Below, in pieces: positions 1 to 8,111 of a DNA stretch of 64,000 nt. Under the pieces are notes generated by a model. That model was given only the letters and a program-made list of their open reading frames with translations. It made no database searches and was not told where the DNA came from. The stretch covers positions 2,976,001-3,040,000 of the forward strand of contig NZ_JACHMQ010000001.1 in NCBI RefSeq assembly GCF_014208105.1, written 5' to 3'. The position numbers and the translations under genes are program-made. The DNA comes from Actinomadura coerulea (lineage in GTDB: Bacteria; Actinomycetota; Actinomycetes; Streptosporangiales; Streptosporangiaceae). Position 1 is the stretch's first letter; each line of letters opens with the position of its first letter.

Positions 1-890
1 GCCGCACCGAGGCGCTGCGGCCGGACGTCGAGGAGATCACCCGGTCGCTCCTGGACGGCCTGGCCGCCTCTCCCGGAGGCCGCGCCGACCTGCGCGAGGC
101 GTTCGCCTACCCGCTGCCCATCGAGGTGATCTGCCGGCTGTTCGGCGTCCCCGACGAGACCCGGCCCGCGCTGCGCCGCTGCGTGGACGGCGTGTTCAAC
201 ACGGCGCTGACCGCCGAGGAGGCCTTCGCCAACCAGACCGAGATGTACGGCATCCTCCAGGACTTCGTGGCGTTCCGGCGCCGCGAGCCCGCCGACGACC
301 TGGCCGGCGTGCTCATCTCCTCCCGCGACGAGGACGGCTCGCGGCTGAGCGAGCAGGAGCTGGTCGACACGCTGATCCTGATGATCTCCGCCGGGCACGA
401 GACGACGGTGAACCTGCTCGACCAGGCGATCACGGCGCTGCTGACGCACCCGGACCAGTACGCGCTCGTCCGGTCCGGCGAGGTGCCGTGGACGGAGGTC
501 ATCGAGGAGGCGCTGCGCTGGCAGGCGCCGGTCGCGAACCTGCCGCTGCGCTACGCCGTGGAGGACATCGACGTCGACGGCGTGACGATCGGCAAGGGCG
601 AGGCGATCCTCGCCGTCTACGCCGCCGCGGGACGCGACCTCGCCCTGCACGGCGACGACGCCGACCTGTTCGACGTCAGGCGGGCGAACAAGGAGCACAT
701 CGCGTTCGGGCACGGCGTGCACTACTGCGTCGGCTCCCACCTCGCGCGCCTGGAGGCCGAGATCGCGCTGCCGGCGCTCTTCGGCCGCTTCCCGGACATG
801 GCGCTCGCCGTCGACCCCGCCGAGCTGCGTCCGGTCGAGTCGTTCATCTCCAACGGCCACCGGGCCCTGCCGGTCGTGCTCGGTTCCTGA
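1..890 (+). CDS. Cytochrome P450, C-terminal part (5' end outside window)
   Basis: Haem-thiolate monooxygenase; the substrate cannot be told. The reading frame is open from base 3, so the start lies upstream of the window. Visible P450 landmarks in order: the I-helix oxygen-binding motif AGHETT (about nt 388-408), the K-helix ExxR motif (EEALRW, about nt 507-524), and the haem-binding loop FGHGVHYCVG (about nt 705-735) with the cysteine ligand. The protein ends soon after the L-helix, as bacterial class I P450s do. It converges on the LigD-like gene with about 9 bases between the stops. No ferredoxin or reductase partner is next to it on the visible side, and no biosynthetic cluster is visible. 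Confidence 0.93.
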   Translation, partial: RTEALRPDVEEITRSLLDGLAASPGGRADLREAFAYPLPIEVICRLFGVPDETRPALRRCVDGVFNTALTAEEAFANQTEMYGILQDFVAFRRREPADDLAGVLISSRDEDGSRLSEQELVDTLILMISAGHETTVNLLDQAITALLTHPDQYALVRSGEVPWTEVIEEALRWQAPVANLPLRYAVEDIDVDGVTIGKGEAILAVYAAAGRDLALHGDDADLFDVRRANKEHIAFGHGVHYCVGSHLARLEAEIALPALFGRFPDMALAVDPAELRPVESFISNGHRALPVVLGS

Positions 891-899
891 GCGCCTCCG

Positions 900-1853
900 C
901 TAGCCGTCGCGGCGCGCCCGGGCCCGGCGCTTGCCCTCGTGCATCGCCTGGACCCGGGCGATCGGGATCGTGCGGCCCTGCTCGACGAGGTCGGCGGGGA
1001 CCGGCTGCGGCTCCGGCATGAGCTCCGTCCAGACGTCGCGGCCGGCGAGCAGGGCGGGGGCCGTGCGGATCGTGAAGTCCGAGGGCGCGACCCGGTCGAG
1101 CTCGTCCCAGGGCACCGGGAACGAGACGGGCGCGCCCGGACGGATCCGCGGGCTGTAGGCGGCGACGACGGTCGCGCCGCCCGCGCGGGTGGAGTCGAGG
1201 AACACCTTGCCGCCGCGGTCCTCGCGGATGAACGCCGTGGTGGCCAGGGCGGGGTCGAGCCGCTCGGCGCGGGCGGCCAGGGCGCGCGTCGCGGCGGCGA
1301 CGTCCTCGGCGCGCGTGGCGCCGTCCAGGGGCACGAACACGTGGACGCCCTTGGCGCCGCTGGTCTTCACGGCGCCCCGCAGGCCCGAGTCGTCCATCGC
1401 GCGGCGCACCAGGTGGGCGGCGGCGACCGCGGCGGCGAACGCGTCCTCGCCGGGCGGGTCGATGTCGAGGACCAGGTGGGTGGGCCTGTCCCACGTCTCG
1501 GCGCGCACGAGCGGCGGGTGGTACTCGACGGCGCGCTGATTCGCGAACCACAGCAGCGTGCGGCGGTCGTCGCACAGCGCGTAGGACACCTCCCGCTGCG
1601 AGGTCGCCGCCCACACCGCCACCGTCCGCACCCAGGACGGGGTGTACTTCGGCGTGTTCTTCTGCATGAACGGCTTCTGGCCGCGCAGCACGCGCTTGAC
1701 CGACAGCGGCCGGCCTTCGAGTTGCGGGACCAGGCATCCGGCGACGGCGTCCAGGTAGTCGACCAGGTCGCGTTTCGTCGCGTCCGCCCCCTCGAACAGG
1801 GGCTGGTCGAGGTTCGTCAGCCGAACCCCGTCACGCTCTTCTTCGGCGCTCAC
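900..1853 (-). CDS. LigD-type polymerase/primase domain protein (NHEJ PolDom), stand-alone
   Basis: Family members are archaeo-eukaryotic-primase-fold polymerases that fill or extend DNA ends with ribo- or deoxynucleotides during Ku-dependent end joining. Visible hallmarks: the catalytic aspartates in VLDIDPP, the nucleotide-binding segment SGAKGVHVFVPL, and a C-terminal stretch ending SPRIRPGAPVSFPVPWDEL, as expected for this domain. At 317 residues it is the polymerase domain only, without ligase or phosphoesterase domains. The GTG at 1853 is chosen because GGAGAG lies just upstream and the domain begins a few residues later; longer in-frame extensions would overlap the divergent PaiB-like gene. 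No Ku or ligase gene is in the window. Confidence 0.88.
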   Translation of the reverse strand: MSAEEERDGVRLTNLDQPLFEGADATKRDLVDYLDAVAGCLVPQLEGRPLSVKRVLRGQKPFMQKNTPKYTPSWVRTVAVWAATSQREVSYALCDDRRTLLWFANQRAVEYHPPLVRAETWDRPTHLVLDIDPPGEDAFAAAVAAAHLVRRAMDDSGLRGAVKTSGAKGVHVFVPLDGATRAEDVAAATRALAARAERLDPALATTAFIREDRGGKVFLDSTRAGGATVVAAYSPRIRPGAPVSFPVPWDELDRVAPSDFTIRTAPALLAGRDVWTELMPEPQPVPADLVEQGRTIPIARVQAMHEGKRRARARRDG

Positions 1854-1892
1854 CTCTCCAGCTTCGCACGCGGCGCCGACAACGCCGTGGGG

Positions 1893-1898
1893 TAGCGT
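1893..1898 (+). promoter_or_regulatory. Leaderless-type -10 element of the PaiB-like gene
   Basis: TAGCGT ends 7 bases before the ATG at 1906, with no Shine-Dalgarno sequence between. This is the spacing expected if transcription starts at the start codon. The same hexamer and spacing recur before the gene at 20221. Confidence 0.5.
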
Positions 1899-1905
1899 CG
1901 CCCCC

Positions 1906-2538
1906 ATGTACGTACCGGCGCATTTCTCGGCGGACGACGCCGAGGTCAGGGAGCTGCTGGCCGGATGCGGGGCGGCGGACCTCGTCACCGCCTCCCCGCG
2001 GGGGCTGGTCGCGACGTACCTGCCCGTCCTGTACGACCCGTCGGTGGGCGAGCACGGCGCGATGCTGGCGCATGTGGCGCGCAACAACGACCAGTGGCGC
2101 GAGCCCGCCGCCGGGGAGTCGCTGCTGATCGTCCACGGGCCGGACGCGTACGTGTCGCCGTCCTGGTACGCGTCCAAGGCCGAGCACGGGCGGGTCGTGC
2201 CGACGTGGAACTATCTCACCGCCCACGTCTACGGGCACCTCGTCGTGCACGACGACACGGCGTGGGTGGAGTCGATGGTCCGCCGCCTGACCGACCGCCA
2301 CGAGCGGGGCCGCGCCCCGTCCTGGGCCGTCGACGACGCACCGCCCGCGTTCGTCGCCGGGCAGCTGCGCGCGATCGTGGGTCTGGAACTGCGCGTCACC
2401 CGCGTCGAGGCCAAGGCGAAGATGAGCCAGAACCGCCCCGAGGCCGACATCGCGGGCGTCGTCGCGGGCTACCGGGCCCAGGGCGACACCGCCATGGCGG
2501 ACGCGGTGGAAGCGGCGAAGGCGAGGAGCGAGGGGTAG
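1906..2538 (+). CDS. FMN-binding negative transcriptional regulator, PaiB family
   Basis: PaiB-family proteins are split-barrel flavoproteins of the pyridoxamine-oxidase-like fold; Bacillus PaiB is described as a repressor of sporulation and protease genes. The 210-residue product shows the family pattern: an N-terminal MYVPAHF start, the ASPRGLVATYLPVLYD strand pair, SWYASKAEHGRVVPTWNYLTAHVYG in the middle (the most conserved block), and a C-terminal segment with EAKAKMSQNR. Length agrees with the family. It diverges from the LigD-like gene across about 50 bases. Regulation in this organism is unknown; the transcript is probably leaderless. Confidence 0.88.
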   Translation: MYVPAHFSADDAEVRELLAGCGAADLVTASPRGLVATYLPVLYDPSVGEHGAMLAHVARNNDQWREPAAGESLLIVHGPDAYVSPSWYASKAEHGRVVPTWNYLTAHVYGHLVVHDDTAWVESMVRRLTDRHERGRAPSWAVDDAPPAFVAGQLRAIVGLELRVTRVEAKAKMSQNRPEADIAGVVAGYRAQGDTAMADAVEAAKARSEG

Positions 2539-2547
2539 CACGCCGGG

Positions 2548-2823
2548 TCAGCGCGGGCGCCAGGGGGATTCCGCGGACGTCGGACGGGCGTCTGCCGCCA
2601 CCCGCAGCGCGTAGGTGGGGGCGGCGGCGCCGTCCACGGGGCCCAGGTAGTCGTGGCCGGTGAGGTGGCACCAGGCCGGCAGGTCGATGGGGGCCGCCGG
2701 ATCGGCGGCGACGAGGTGGACGACGGTACCGGGCGCCAGGTCCGCGATACGGCCGCGCAGTTCGAGCAGGAGGCGCACGCAGGAACGGTCGCCGCCGTCG
2801 ATGACGACCGGGTCCGAGCTCAT
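2548..2823 (-). CDS. TusA-like sulfurtransferase family protein
   Basis: Small (91 residues) protein with the TusA/SirA-like two-layer alpha/beta pattern: VVIDGGDRSC, a helix (VRLLLELRGRIADL), strand (GTVVHLVAAD), then LPAWCHLTGHDYLG. The cysteine of DRSC sits where TusA has the sulfur-carrying cysteine of its Cys-Pro motif, but the following proline is absent. A second cysteine lies in the PAWCHLTGH segment, as in many TusA-like proteins. The ATG at 2823 is preferred because GGAGGTGGGA precedes it directly; a 21-residue longer frame exists. It may bind persulfide or a metal rather than take part in tRNA thiolation; no partner sulfur-relay gene is adjacent. Confidence 0.7.
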   Translation of the reverse strand: MSSDPVVIDGGDRSCVRLLLELRGRIADLAPGTVVHLVAADPAAPIDLPAWCHLTGHDYLGPVDGAAAPTYALRVAADARPTSAESPWRPR

Positions 2824-3241
2824 TCCCACCTCCGGTTCCGCGACGCCTTCCGGCGTAGGGGGAAATATAGAGCTTTGAGGTGACAAGGGCGGTGTCCAGA
2901 CCGGGGCGGCCTGGGCGGTGCGGCCGGTTCCCCGCCCGTCCGAGCGGCGACGAGCACGCTTTGATCAAAGATTTCCGGCGCGGTCATCCGGGGCCCGGGC
3001 CCGAGCGTCAAGTTCGTGTCCGGAGCGGCTGGGCGGCGGCGGGACGGCGCGGCTCCGGCACGCGTCCTCCAGGACGGCAAAACAGGATCAATCACTAGTG
3101 AACGGGTTCGTCGGCGATATGGATGAGGGAGGTCCTAGACTTGACTCTTTCTTTCAGGTTTCGTCCAGCTTTGGAGCTTACAGTCGCAGTGAAGTACCCC
3201 CCGTTGTCATCCAGGTGAGGAAATCGGCTTTGGGGCGAGTC
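2824..3241. other. Intergenic region between the TusA-like and STAS genes
   Basis: About 420 bases without a convincing gene. It should hold the promoters of both divergent neighbours. The part from about 3090 to 3215 is noticeably less GC-rich than its surroundings. A TTGACT at about 3140 could be a -35 element for the STAS gene. An in-frame ATG at 3119 could start a longer STAS protein, but nothing in the added residues looks conserved. Confidence 0.4.
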
Positions 3242-3604
3242 ATGGATCTCGGAGTGGGACGCGTGGAGCGCACGGAGACCTGCGGGACGCTGACGTTCCC
3301 GGACGAGGTCGACCTCAGCAACGGCGAGGCGGTCCTCGCGCAGGCCGTCCGGCTCCTGGACGACGGGACGCCCGCCCTGATCCTCGACCTGACCGGCTGC
3401 ACCTTCTGCGACTCCAACGGGCTGAACGTCATCACGCGGTCGCAGATGCGGGCGACCGAGCTGGGGGTGCCCATGTGGGTGGTGCTGCCGCCGCGCGGGA
3501 TCGTCCGCCGGGTGTCGGAGGTGGCGGGGCTCCAGCGCCGCGTGGCGATCGCCCCGGACGTGGCGACGGCCCGCGAGGCGCTGTCGGCGTCGGCGAGCGG
3601 GTAG
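3242..3604 (+). CDS. STAS-domain protein, anti-sigma factor antagonist-like
   Basis: A 120-residue single STAS domain of the SpoIIAA/RsbV type. In partner switching such proteins bind an anti-sigma factor kinase and are controlled by phosphorylation of a serine. The sequence has the strand LILDLTGCTF followed by CDSNGLNVI, which places a serine at the usual phosphorylation site at the start of helix 2. The end (GLQRRVAIAPDVATAREAL) is typical. ATG 3242 is chosen from domain length; GTG 3212 and ATG 3119 are in-frame alternatives. No anti-sigma kinase or sigma factor gene is adjacent, so the partner must be elsewhere. Converges on the ROK gene with a 5-base gap. Confidence 0.85.
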   Translation: MDLGVGRVERTETCGTLTFPDEVDLSNGEAVLAQAVRLLDDGTPALILDLTGCTFCDSNGLNVITRSQMRATELGVPMWVVLPPRGIVRRVSEVAGLQRRVAIAPDVATAREALSASASG

Positions 3605-3609
3605 CCGCC

Positions 3610-4767
3610 TCAGCGCTCCAGGGCGCGGTCGATCCACTCGTCCGCGACGCCGAGGAGCAGGTGGCCCGCGCCGAGGATGCTGGCGTCGCGGCCCGCGCGG
3701 GAGGTGGCGATCTCCAGGTTGCGGGTGGCGAGCGGCAGGCAGCGCTCGTAGATGACGCCCCGGATCGTCGCGACGAGCGGCTCGGCGTTGGACAGGCTGC
3801 CGCCGATGACGAGCGCGTCGGGGTTGAAGAAGTTCACGAGCGCGGTCAGCACGTCGCCGATGAGGCGCCCGGCCGTGCGCACCGCGCTGGTCGCCTGCGG
3901 GACGCCGTCGGTGACGAGGTCGACGATCCGGGACGGGTTGTCGACCTCGATGCCCTGGGCGCCGAGGGACGCGGCGAGAGCCGCGCCGCTGGCGTGGGCC
4001 TCCAGGCAGTCGGGGTGTCCGCAGGAGCAGTCGACGGTGGCCTCGGACAGGATCCGGACGTGGCTGATGTCGCCCGCCGCGCCGCGCCCGCGGTGCAGCC
4101 GCCCGTCGACGATGACGCCGCAGCCGATGCCGCTGCCGAGTTTGATGACCATCACGTTGTCGAGGCCCGGCCATGACCCGCGGTGCTCGCCGACGGCCAT
4201 GAGGTTCGCGTCGTTCTCGACCAGCGCCGGGACGCCGGCGCCGCCGGCCACGTAGTCGCGGACGGGGAAGTCGTTCCAGCCGGGCATGCGCGAGGGCGAG
4301 ACGACCTGGCCCGTCGCCGGGTCGACCGGGCCGGGCAGCCCGATCCCGACGCCGCGGACGGGGACGTCCCGCAGGCCGTGCTCGCGGGCGAGGGCGTGCA
4401 GGCTGCGCAGGACCGCCGCCAGCGTCTCCTCGGGCCCGAGGGCGATGTCGCAGGCGAGGTCGGACAGCGCGAGGGGCGTCCCCGCGAGGTCGGCGACCGC
4501 GAGGCGGGCGTGGTGCGCGCCGAGGTCGGCGACCAGGTACACCCCCGCCTCGCGGGCGAGCCGAAGGCGGCGGGGCCGCCGGCCCCCGCGCGAGGCCCCG
4601 GCGCCTTCCTCTGCGAACAGGCCGGCCTCGATGAGCTGCTCGACCCGCAGCGAGACGCTGGAGGCGGCGAGGCCGGAGAGCCGGGCGAGCTCGGCCCGCG
4701 ACTCCGCCTGGCCGGTCGCCACCAGCCGCACGAGTGCCGCCGGTCCGTCGTCTCTGCTGTTACGCAC
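3610..4767 (-). CDS. ROK-family transcriptional regulator (winged helix plus sugar-kinase-like domain)
   Basis: Residues 1-65 form a winged-helix DNA-binding domain (SRAELARLSGLAASSVSLRVEQLIEAGLF). The rest is the ROK fold: ADLGAHHARLAV, GIGLPGPVDPATG, VENDANLMAVGE, the glycine-rich KLGSGIGCG, and the zinc-binding cluster CSCGHPDCLE. This agrees with NagC/Mlc/XylR-type repressors. The GTG at 4767 puts about ten residues before the HTH; an ATG-like start at 4803 would add twelve. The gene diverges from the ABC importer operon, so it is the likely regulator of that operon, which is unusual because ROK proteins normally sense sugars or amino sugars. A perfect 14-bp palindrome in the shared promoter is a candidate operator. 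Confidence 0.9.
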   Translation of the reverse strand: MRNSRDDGPAALVRLVATGQAESRAELARLSGLAASSVSLRVEQLIEAGLFAEEGAGASRGGRRPRRLRLAREAGVYLVADLGAHHARLAVADLAGTPLALSDLACDIALGPEETLAAVLRSLHALAREHGLRDVPVRGVGIGLPGPVDPATGQVVSPSRMPGWNDFPVRDYVAGGAGVPALVENDANLMAVGEHRGSWPGLDNVMVIKLGSGIGCGVIVDGRLHRGRGAAGDISHVRILSEATVDCSCGHPDCLEAHASGAALAASLGAQGIEVDNPSRIVDLVTDGVPQATSAVRTAGRLIGDVLTALVNFFNPDALVIGGSLSNAEPLVATIRGVIYERCLPLATRNLEIATSRAGRDASILGAGHLLLGVADEWIDRALER

Positions 4768-4807
4768 CCCAGATAGATAGCATGCGCGAACTTGGTACGG
4801 CAACGCG

Positions 4808-4860
4808 TTGACTTACGTCGATTTGACGCTCTATCGTCCTCTTTGACTTCGATATCGAAG
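4808..4860 (+). promoter_or_regulatory. Promoter and candidate ROK operator of the ABC importer operon
   Basis: TTGACT (4808-4813) and TATCGT (4832-4837) with an 18-base spacer form a plausible promoter toward the importer genes. Just downstream, CTTCGATATCGAAG (4847-4860) is a perfect 14-bp palindrome between promoter and start codon, a position suited to a repressor. The binding protein is inferred from position only. Confidence 0.45.
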
Positions 4861-4883
4861 GAAGTTGGGACGTAGGTGACCGA

Positions 4884-5612
4884 ATGATCGAGGTTCGCGG
4901 CCTGTACAAGCGCTTCGGCGACCACACCGCCCTGCGCGAGGTCGATCTGGACGTGGCCCGCGGCGAGGTCGTCGTGGTGATCGGCCCGTCCGGGTCGGGC
5001 AAGTCGACGCTCTGCCGGTGCCTGAACCGGCTGGAGACGCCGGACGCCGGCGTCATCCGCATCGACGGCGAGGAGCTGCCCGCCGAGGGCCGCGCCCTCG
5101 CCCGCCTCCGCGCGGACGTCGGCATGGTCTTCCAGTCGTTCAACCTGTTCCAGCACAAGACCGTCCTGGAGAACCTGACGCTCGCGCCCACCCGGGTGCG
5201 CGGCGTCTCGCGCTCCGAGGCCGAGCGGACCGCGCGCGAACTGCTCGACCGGGTCGGCATCGGCGAGCAGGCCGGCAAGCTGCCCGCGCAGCTGTCCGGC
5301 GGCCAGCAGCAGCGCGCCGCGATCGCCCGCGCGCTCGCGATGCGGCCGAAGGCGATGCTGTTCGACGAGCCGACCTCGGCGCTCGACCCCGAGATGGTCG
5401 GCGAGGTCCTCGACGTGATGACGGGCCTCGCCCGCGACGGGATGACGATGGTGGTCGTCACCCACGAGATGGGCTTCGCCCGCCGGGTCGCCGACCGCGT
5501 CGTGTTCATGGCGGACGGCGAGGTCGTCGAGACCGCGACGCCGGCCGCCTTCTTCGACTCCCCCGCCAGCGACCGGGCCCGGGACTTCCTGGCCAAGGTC
5601 CTCAGCCACTAG
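4884..5612 (+). CDS. Polar amino-acid ABC transporter, ATP-binding protein
   Basis: Cytoplasmic ATPase of a PAAT-type importer (GlnQ/GluA class). Of the 242 residues, the Walker A motif GPSGSGKST is near residue 35, Q-loop VFQSFNLF near 83, signature LSGGQQQR near 138, Walker [14 protein letters not shown] near 158 and the H-loop VVTHEMGF near 194. Length and motif spacing are those of the family. First gene of an operon that continues with the solute-binding protein, two permeases, asparaginase and CutC on the same strand. Confidence 0.95.
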   Translation: MIEVRGLYKRFGDHTALREVDLDVARGEVVVVIGPSGSGKSTLCRCLNRLETPDAGVIRIDGEELPAEGRALARLRADVGMVFQSFNLFQHKTVLENLTLAPTRVRGVSRSEAERTARELLDRVGIGEQAGKLPAQLSGGQQQRAAIARALAMRPKAMLFDEPTSALDPEMVGEVLDVMTGLARDGMTMVVVTHEMGFARRVADRVVFMADGEVVETATPAAFFDSPASDRARDFLAKVLSH

Positions 5613-5664
5613 TGCTACCCCGGCGCGCCGCCCATGGCGCGCCACCCGAGAAAGGTTGATGATC

Positions 5665-6600
5665 ATGGTGCGTACCCCTGCGGGGATGCGGCGGGCGGCG
5701 GTGGCCGCGGTGGCCGCGCTGTCGCTGACGGGCCTGGCGGCCTGCTCCGGCGGCGACTCCGACTCCGCGGTGCCCGGCTCCGGCGGCGGCAAGGGCGACG
5801 ACCTGGCGGCCTCGGCCCCGGTCGCCGCGAGCCTGCCCGCCGGCTCCACCATGGAGAAGATCAAGCAGCGCGGCGAGCTGGTGGTGGGCGGCTCGCTGGA
5901 CGCGCCGCTGCTCTCCCAGCAGAACCCGGCGACCAAGAAGGTCGAGGGGCTGGACGCCGACTTCGGCCGGCTGCTCGCCAAGTACATCATCGGCAAGCCC
6001 AACGTGAAGATCGTCAACTCGGCGTCGGAGACCCGCGAGGCGCTGCTGGCCAACGGCACCGTGGACGTGGTGTTCCAGACCTACAGCATCACTCCGGAAC
6101 GCGCCAAGCAGGTCGCGTTCGCCGGGCCGTACTACAGCTCCGGCCTGGTCATCGCCACCAAGAAGGACGAGACGGGCATCAAGGCCCCGGCCGACCTGAA
6201 GGGCAAGACCGTCATCGCGGGCGCCAACACCCCGGCGATCCCGGCCATCAAGAAGGCCGCCCCCGGCGCGAAGATCGTCACGTTCGGCAGCGACCCCGAG
6301 TGCGTGCAGGCCCTCAAGCAGGGCCGCGGCGACGCCTACGTCCAGGACGAGGCCGTGCTGCTCGCGACCGCCAAGCAGGACCCGTCCATCCAGATCCAGG
6401 GCAAGCCGTTCACCAGCGACCCGTACGGCATCGGCCTCAAGCACGGCGACGCGCAGATGAAGCAGTTCGTCAACGACTGGCTCAAGCAGATCCAGCAGTC
6501 GGGCCTGTGGGCGAAGGTCTGGAAGAACTCGATCGGGACGGTCGTGCAGGGCGAGGCGCCGCAGCCGCCCGCGATCGGCTCGGCCCCGGGCTCGGAGTGA
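5665..6600 (+). CDS. Solute-binding lipoprotein of the polar amino-acid ABC importer
   Basis: Extracytoplasmic substrate-binding protein (SBP family 3, glutamate/glutamine type). An N-terminal signal (RRAAVAAVAALSLTGLAAC) ends in a lipobox, so it should be a lipid-anchored protein. A Gly/Ser-rich linker follows, then the family pattern: IKQRGELVVGG, a GLDADFGRLLAKYI segment, VDVVFQTYSITPERAKQVAFAGPYY (equivalent of the classical TITPER block), and a C-terminal WLKQIQQSGLWAKVWKNSIG. The ATG at 5665 has AAAGG 9 bases upstream; ATG 5659 is an in-frame alternative. It follows the ATPase by about 50 bases. The ligand is probably an acidic amino acid or its amide, in keeping with the asparaginase in the same operon; this is inferred. 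Confidence 0.93.
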   Translation: MVRTPAGMRRAAVAAVAALSLTGLAACSGGDSDSAVPGSGGGKGDDLAASAPVAASLPAGSTMEKIKQRGELVVGGSLDAPLLSQQNPATKKVEGLDADFGRLLAKYIIGKPNVKIVNSASETREALLANGTVDVVFQTYSITPERAKQVAFAGPYYSSGLVIATKKDETGIKAPADLKGKTVIAGANTPAIPAIKKAAPGAKIVTFGSDPECVQALKQGRGDAYVQDEAVLLATAKQDPSIQIQGKPFTSDPYGIGLKHGDAQMKQFVNDWLKQIQQSGLWAKVWKNSIGTVVQGEAPQPPAIGSAPGSE

Positions 6601-6619
6601 GCGGAGGCCCCGCCCTGTC

Positions 6620-7264
6620 ATGAACGTCATCACCGACCACCTCGGGGAGTTCGGCGACGGCCTGCTGCTCACCGTCGAGCTGACGCTGCTGGCCCTCGCC
6701 GGAGCCCTCGCGACCGGGACCGCGGTCGCCGCGATGCGGGTCAGCCCGGTGCGCGTACTGCGCGCCGCCGGGATGGCCTACGTCGAGGTGCTGCAGAACA
6801 TCCCGCTGCTGGTGTGGCTCGTCATCGCCGTCTTCGGGCTGCCCGAGATCGGGGTGATCGCCGGGCTGTTCACCACCTCGGCCGTCGTCATCGCCCTCTA
6901 CCAGGGGGCGTACACGGCCGAGGCGATCCGCTCCGGGATCAACGCGGTGCCGGCCGGGCAGGGCGAGGCCGCCCGCGCGCTCGGGCTGACGTTCGTCCAG
7001 TCGCTGCGGCTGGTCGTCCTGCCGCAGGCGCTGCGGACGGTCGTCCAGCCGCTCGGCAACATCGCGATCATGACGCTGATGAACACGGCGCTGGCCGCCG
7101 CGGTCGGCGTGGTCGAGCTGACCGCCGCCGCCAACCGGGTCAACCTCGCCGAGGCGCAGCCGATCTGGATCTTCGTGACGGCGGGACTGGCCTACATGGC
7201 GCTGTCGGCGGTCTTCGGCCTGGTGACCGGCGGCCTGGAACGGAAGCTGGCGATCCTGCGATGA
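6620..7264 (+). CDS. Polar amino-acid ABC transporter permease 1
   Basis: Integral membrane subunit (214 residues, about five membrane segments) of the His/Glu/Gln/Arg/opine permease type. An N-terminal GDGLLLTVELTLLALAGALATG helix is followed by the periplasmic/transmembrane block YVEVLQNIPLLVWLVI. The EAA loop that docks on the ATPase is seen as GQGEAARALGLTFVQSLRLVVLPQALR. Its last codon overlaps the ATG of the second permease (ATGA), indicating translational coupling. The two unlike permeases form the heterodimeric channel. Confidence 0.93.
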   Translation: MNVITDHLGEFGDGLLLTVELTLLALAGALATGTAVAAMRVSPVRVLRAAGMAYVEVLQNIPLLVWLVIAVFGLPEIGVIAGLFTTSAVVIALYQGAYTAEAIRSGINAVPAGQGEAARALGLTFVQSLRLVVLPQALRTVVQPLGNIAIMTLMNTALAAAVGVVELTAAANRVNLAEAQPIWIFVTAGLAYMALSAVFGLVTGGLERKLAILR

Positions 7265-8103
7265 GCTCCTCGCGCCTGCTGTTCGACGAGCCGGGCCCTC
7301 GCGCCCGGCGCCGCATCCGCGTCGCCACGGCGCTGACCCTGCTCGGCGGCGCCGTCCTGGTGGCGCTCGCGCTGCGCCAGTTCGGCGAGAACGGCCAGCT
7401 CGCCGCCGACCGGTGGCGCCCGTACGGGACGTGGCCGATGTGGCGGTACCTGCTGGAGGGACTGCGCTCCACGCTCTACGCGGCGGCGGTGTCGATCGCC
7501 CTCGCCATGGCTGCCGGCATCGCGCTCGCCCTCGGGCGGCTGTCGCCGGCGCGGTGGCTGCGCGTCCCGTCCGCGGCCTACGTCGAGATCGTCCGGACGG
7601 TCCCGGCACTGCTGCTGGTCTACGTCGTGCTGTTCGCGCTGCCGAAGTACGGCCTCGACCTCCCGCTGTTCTGGAAGCTCGTCGTCCCGCTGACGGTGTC
7701 CAACGCCGCCGCGTTCGCGGAGATCTTCCGGGCGGGGATCCGGTCGGTGGAGCGCGGGCAGCTGGAGGCGGGCCTCGCGCTCGGCCTGACCCGCGGGCGG
7801 GCGATGCGCCTGGTCGTGCTGCCGCAGGCGGCGCGGCGCGTCCTGCCGTCGCTGGTCAGCCAGTCCGCCGGGCTGCTGAAGGACACCTCGCTCGGCTACG
7901 TCGTCAGCTACGCCGAACTGCTCTACAGCGGGAAGGTGCTGGCGAACTACAACCACCTGCTCATCCAGACCTACCTGGTGATCGCACTGATCTACCTGGT
8001 GATCAACGCGTCGCTGGCCAAGCTCGCGCGGACGCTGGAGGCGCGGCAGCGGACCCGTCCGTCCCGCGCCGTCCGCGAGGCCGCCGCGGCGGCGCGACCG
8101 TGA
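7261..8103 (+). CDS. Polar amino-acid ABC transporter permease 2
   Basis: Second membrane subunit, 280 residues. A cytoplasmic arginine-rich start and one extra transmembrane segment (TALTLLGGAVLVALAL) precede the five-helix permease core. YVEIVRTVPALLLVYVVLF parallels the block in permease 1, and the EAA loop reads RGQLEAGLALGLTRGRAMRLVVLPQAARR. The ATG at 7261 overlaps the stop of permease 1. The C-terminus (RQRTRPSRAVREAAAAARP) is a basic cytoplasmic tail. Together with the upstream genes this completes an importer of ATPase, binding protein and two permeases. Confidence 0.93.
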   Translation: MSSSRLLFDEPGPRARRRIRVATALTLLGGAVLVALALRQFGENGQLAADRWRPYGTWPMWRYLLEGLRSTLYAAAVSIALAMAAGIALALGRLSPARWLRVPSAAYVEIVRTVPALLLVYVVLFALPKYGLDLPLFWKLVVPLTVSNAAAFAEIFRAGIRSVERGQLEAGLALGLTRGRAMRLVVLPQAARRVLPSLVSQSAGLLKDTSLGYVVSYAELLYSGKVLANYNHLLIQTYLVIALIYLVINASLAKLARTLEARQRTRPSRAVREAAAAARP

Positions 8104-8111
8104 GGACCGAC

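Noticed and set aside
1..890. P450 as the edge of a natural-product cluster
   Set aside because: No biosynthetic genes follow in the visible sequence; the left side cannot be judged.
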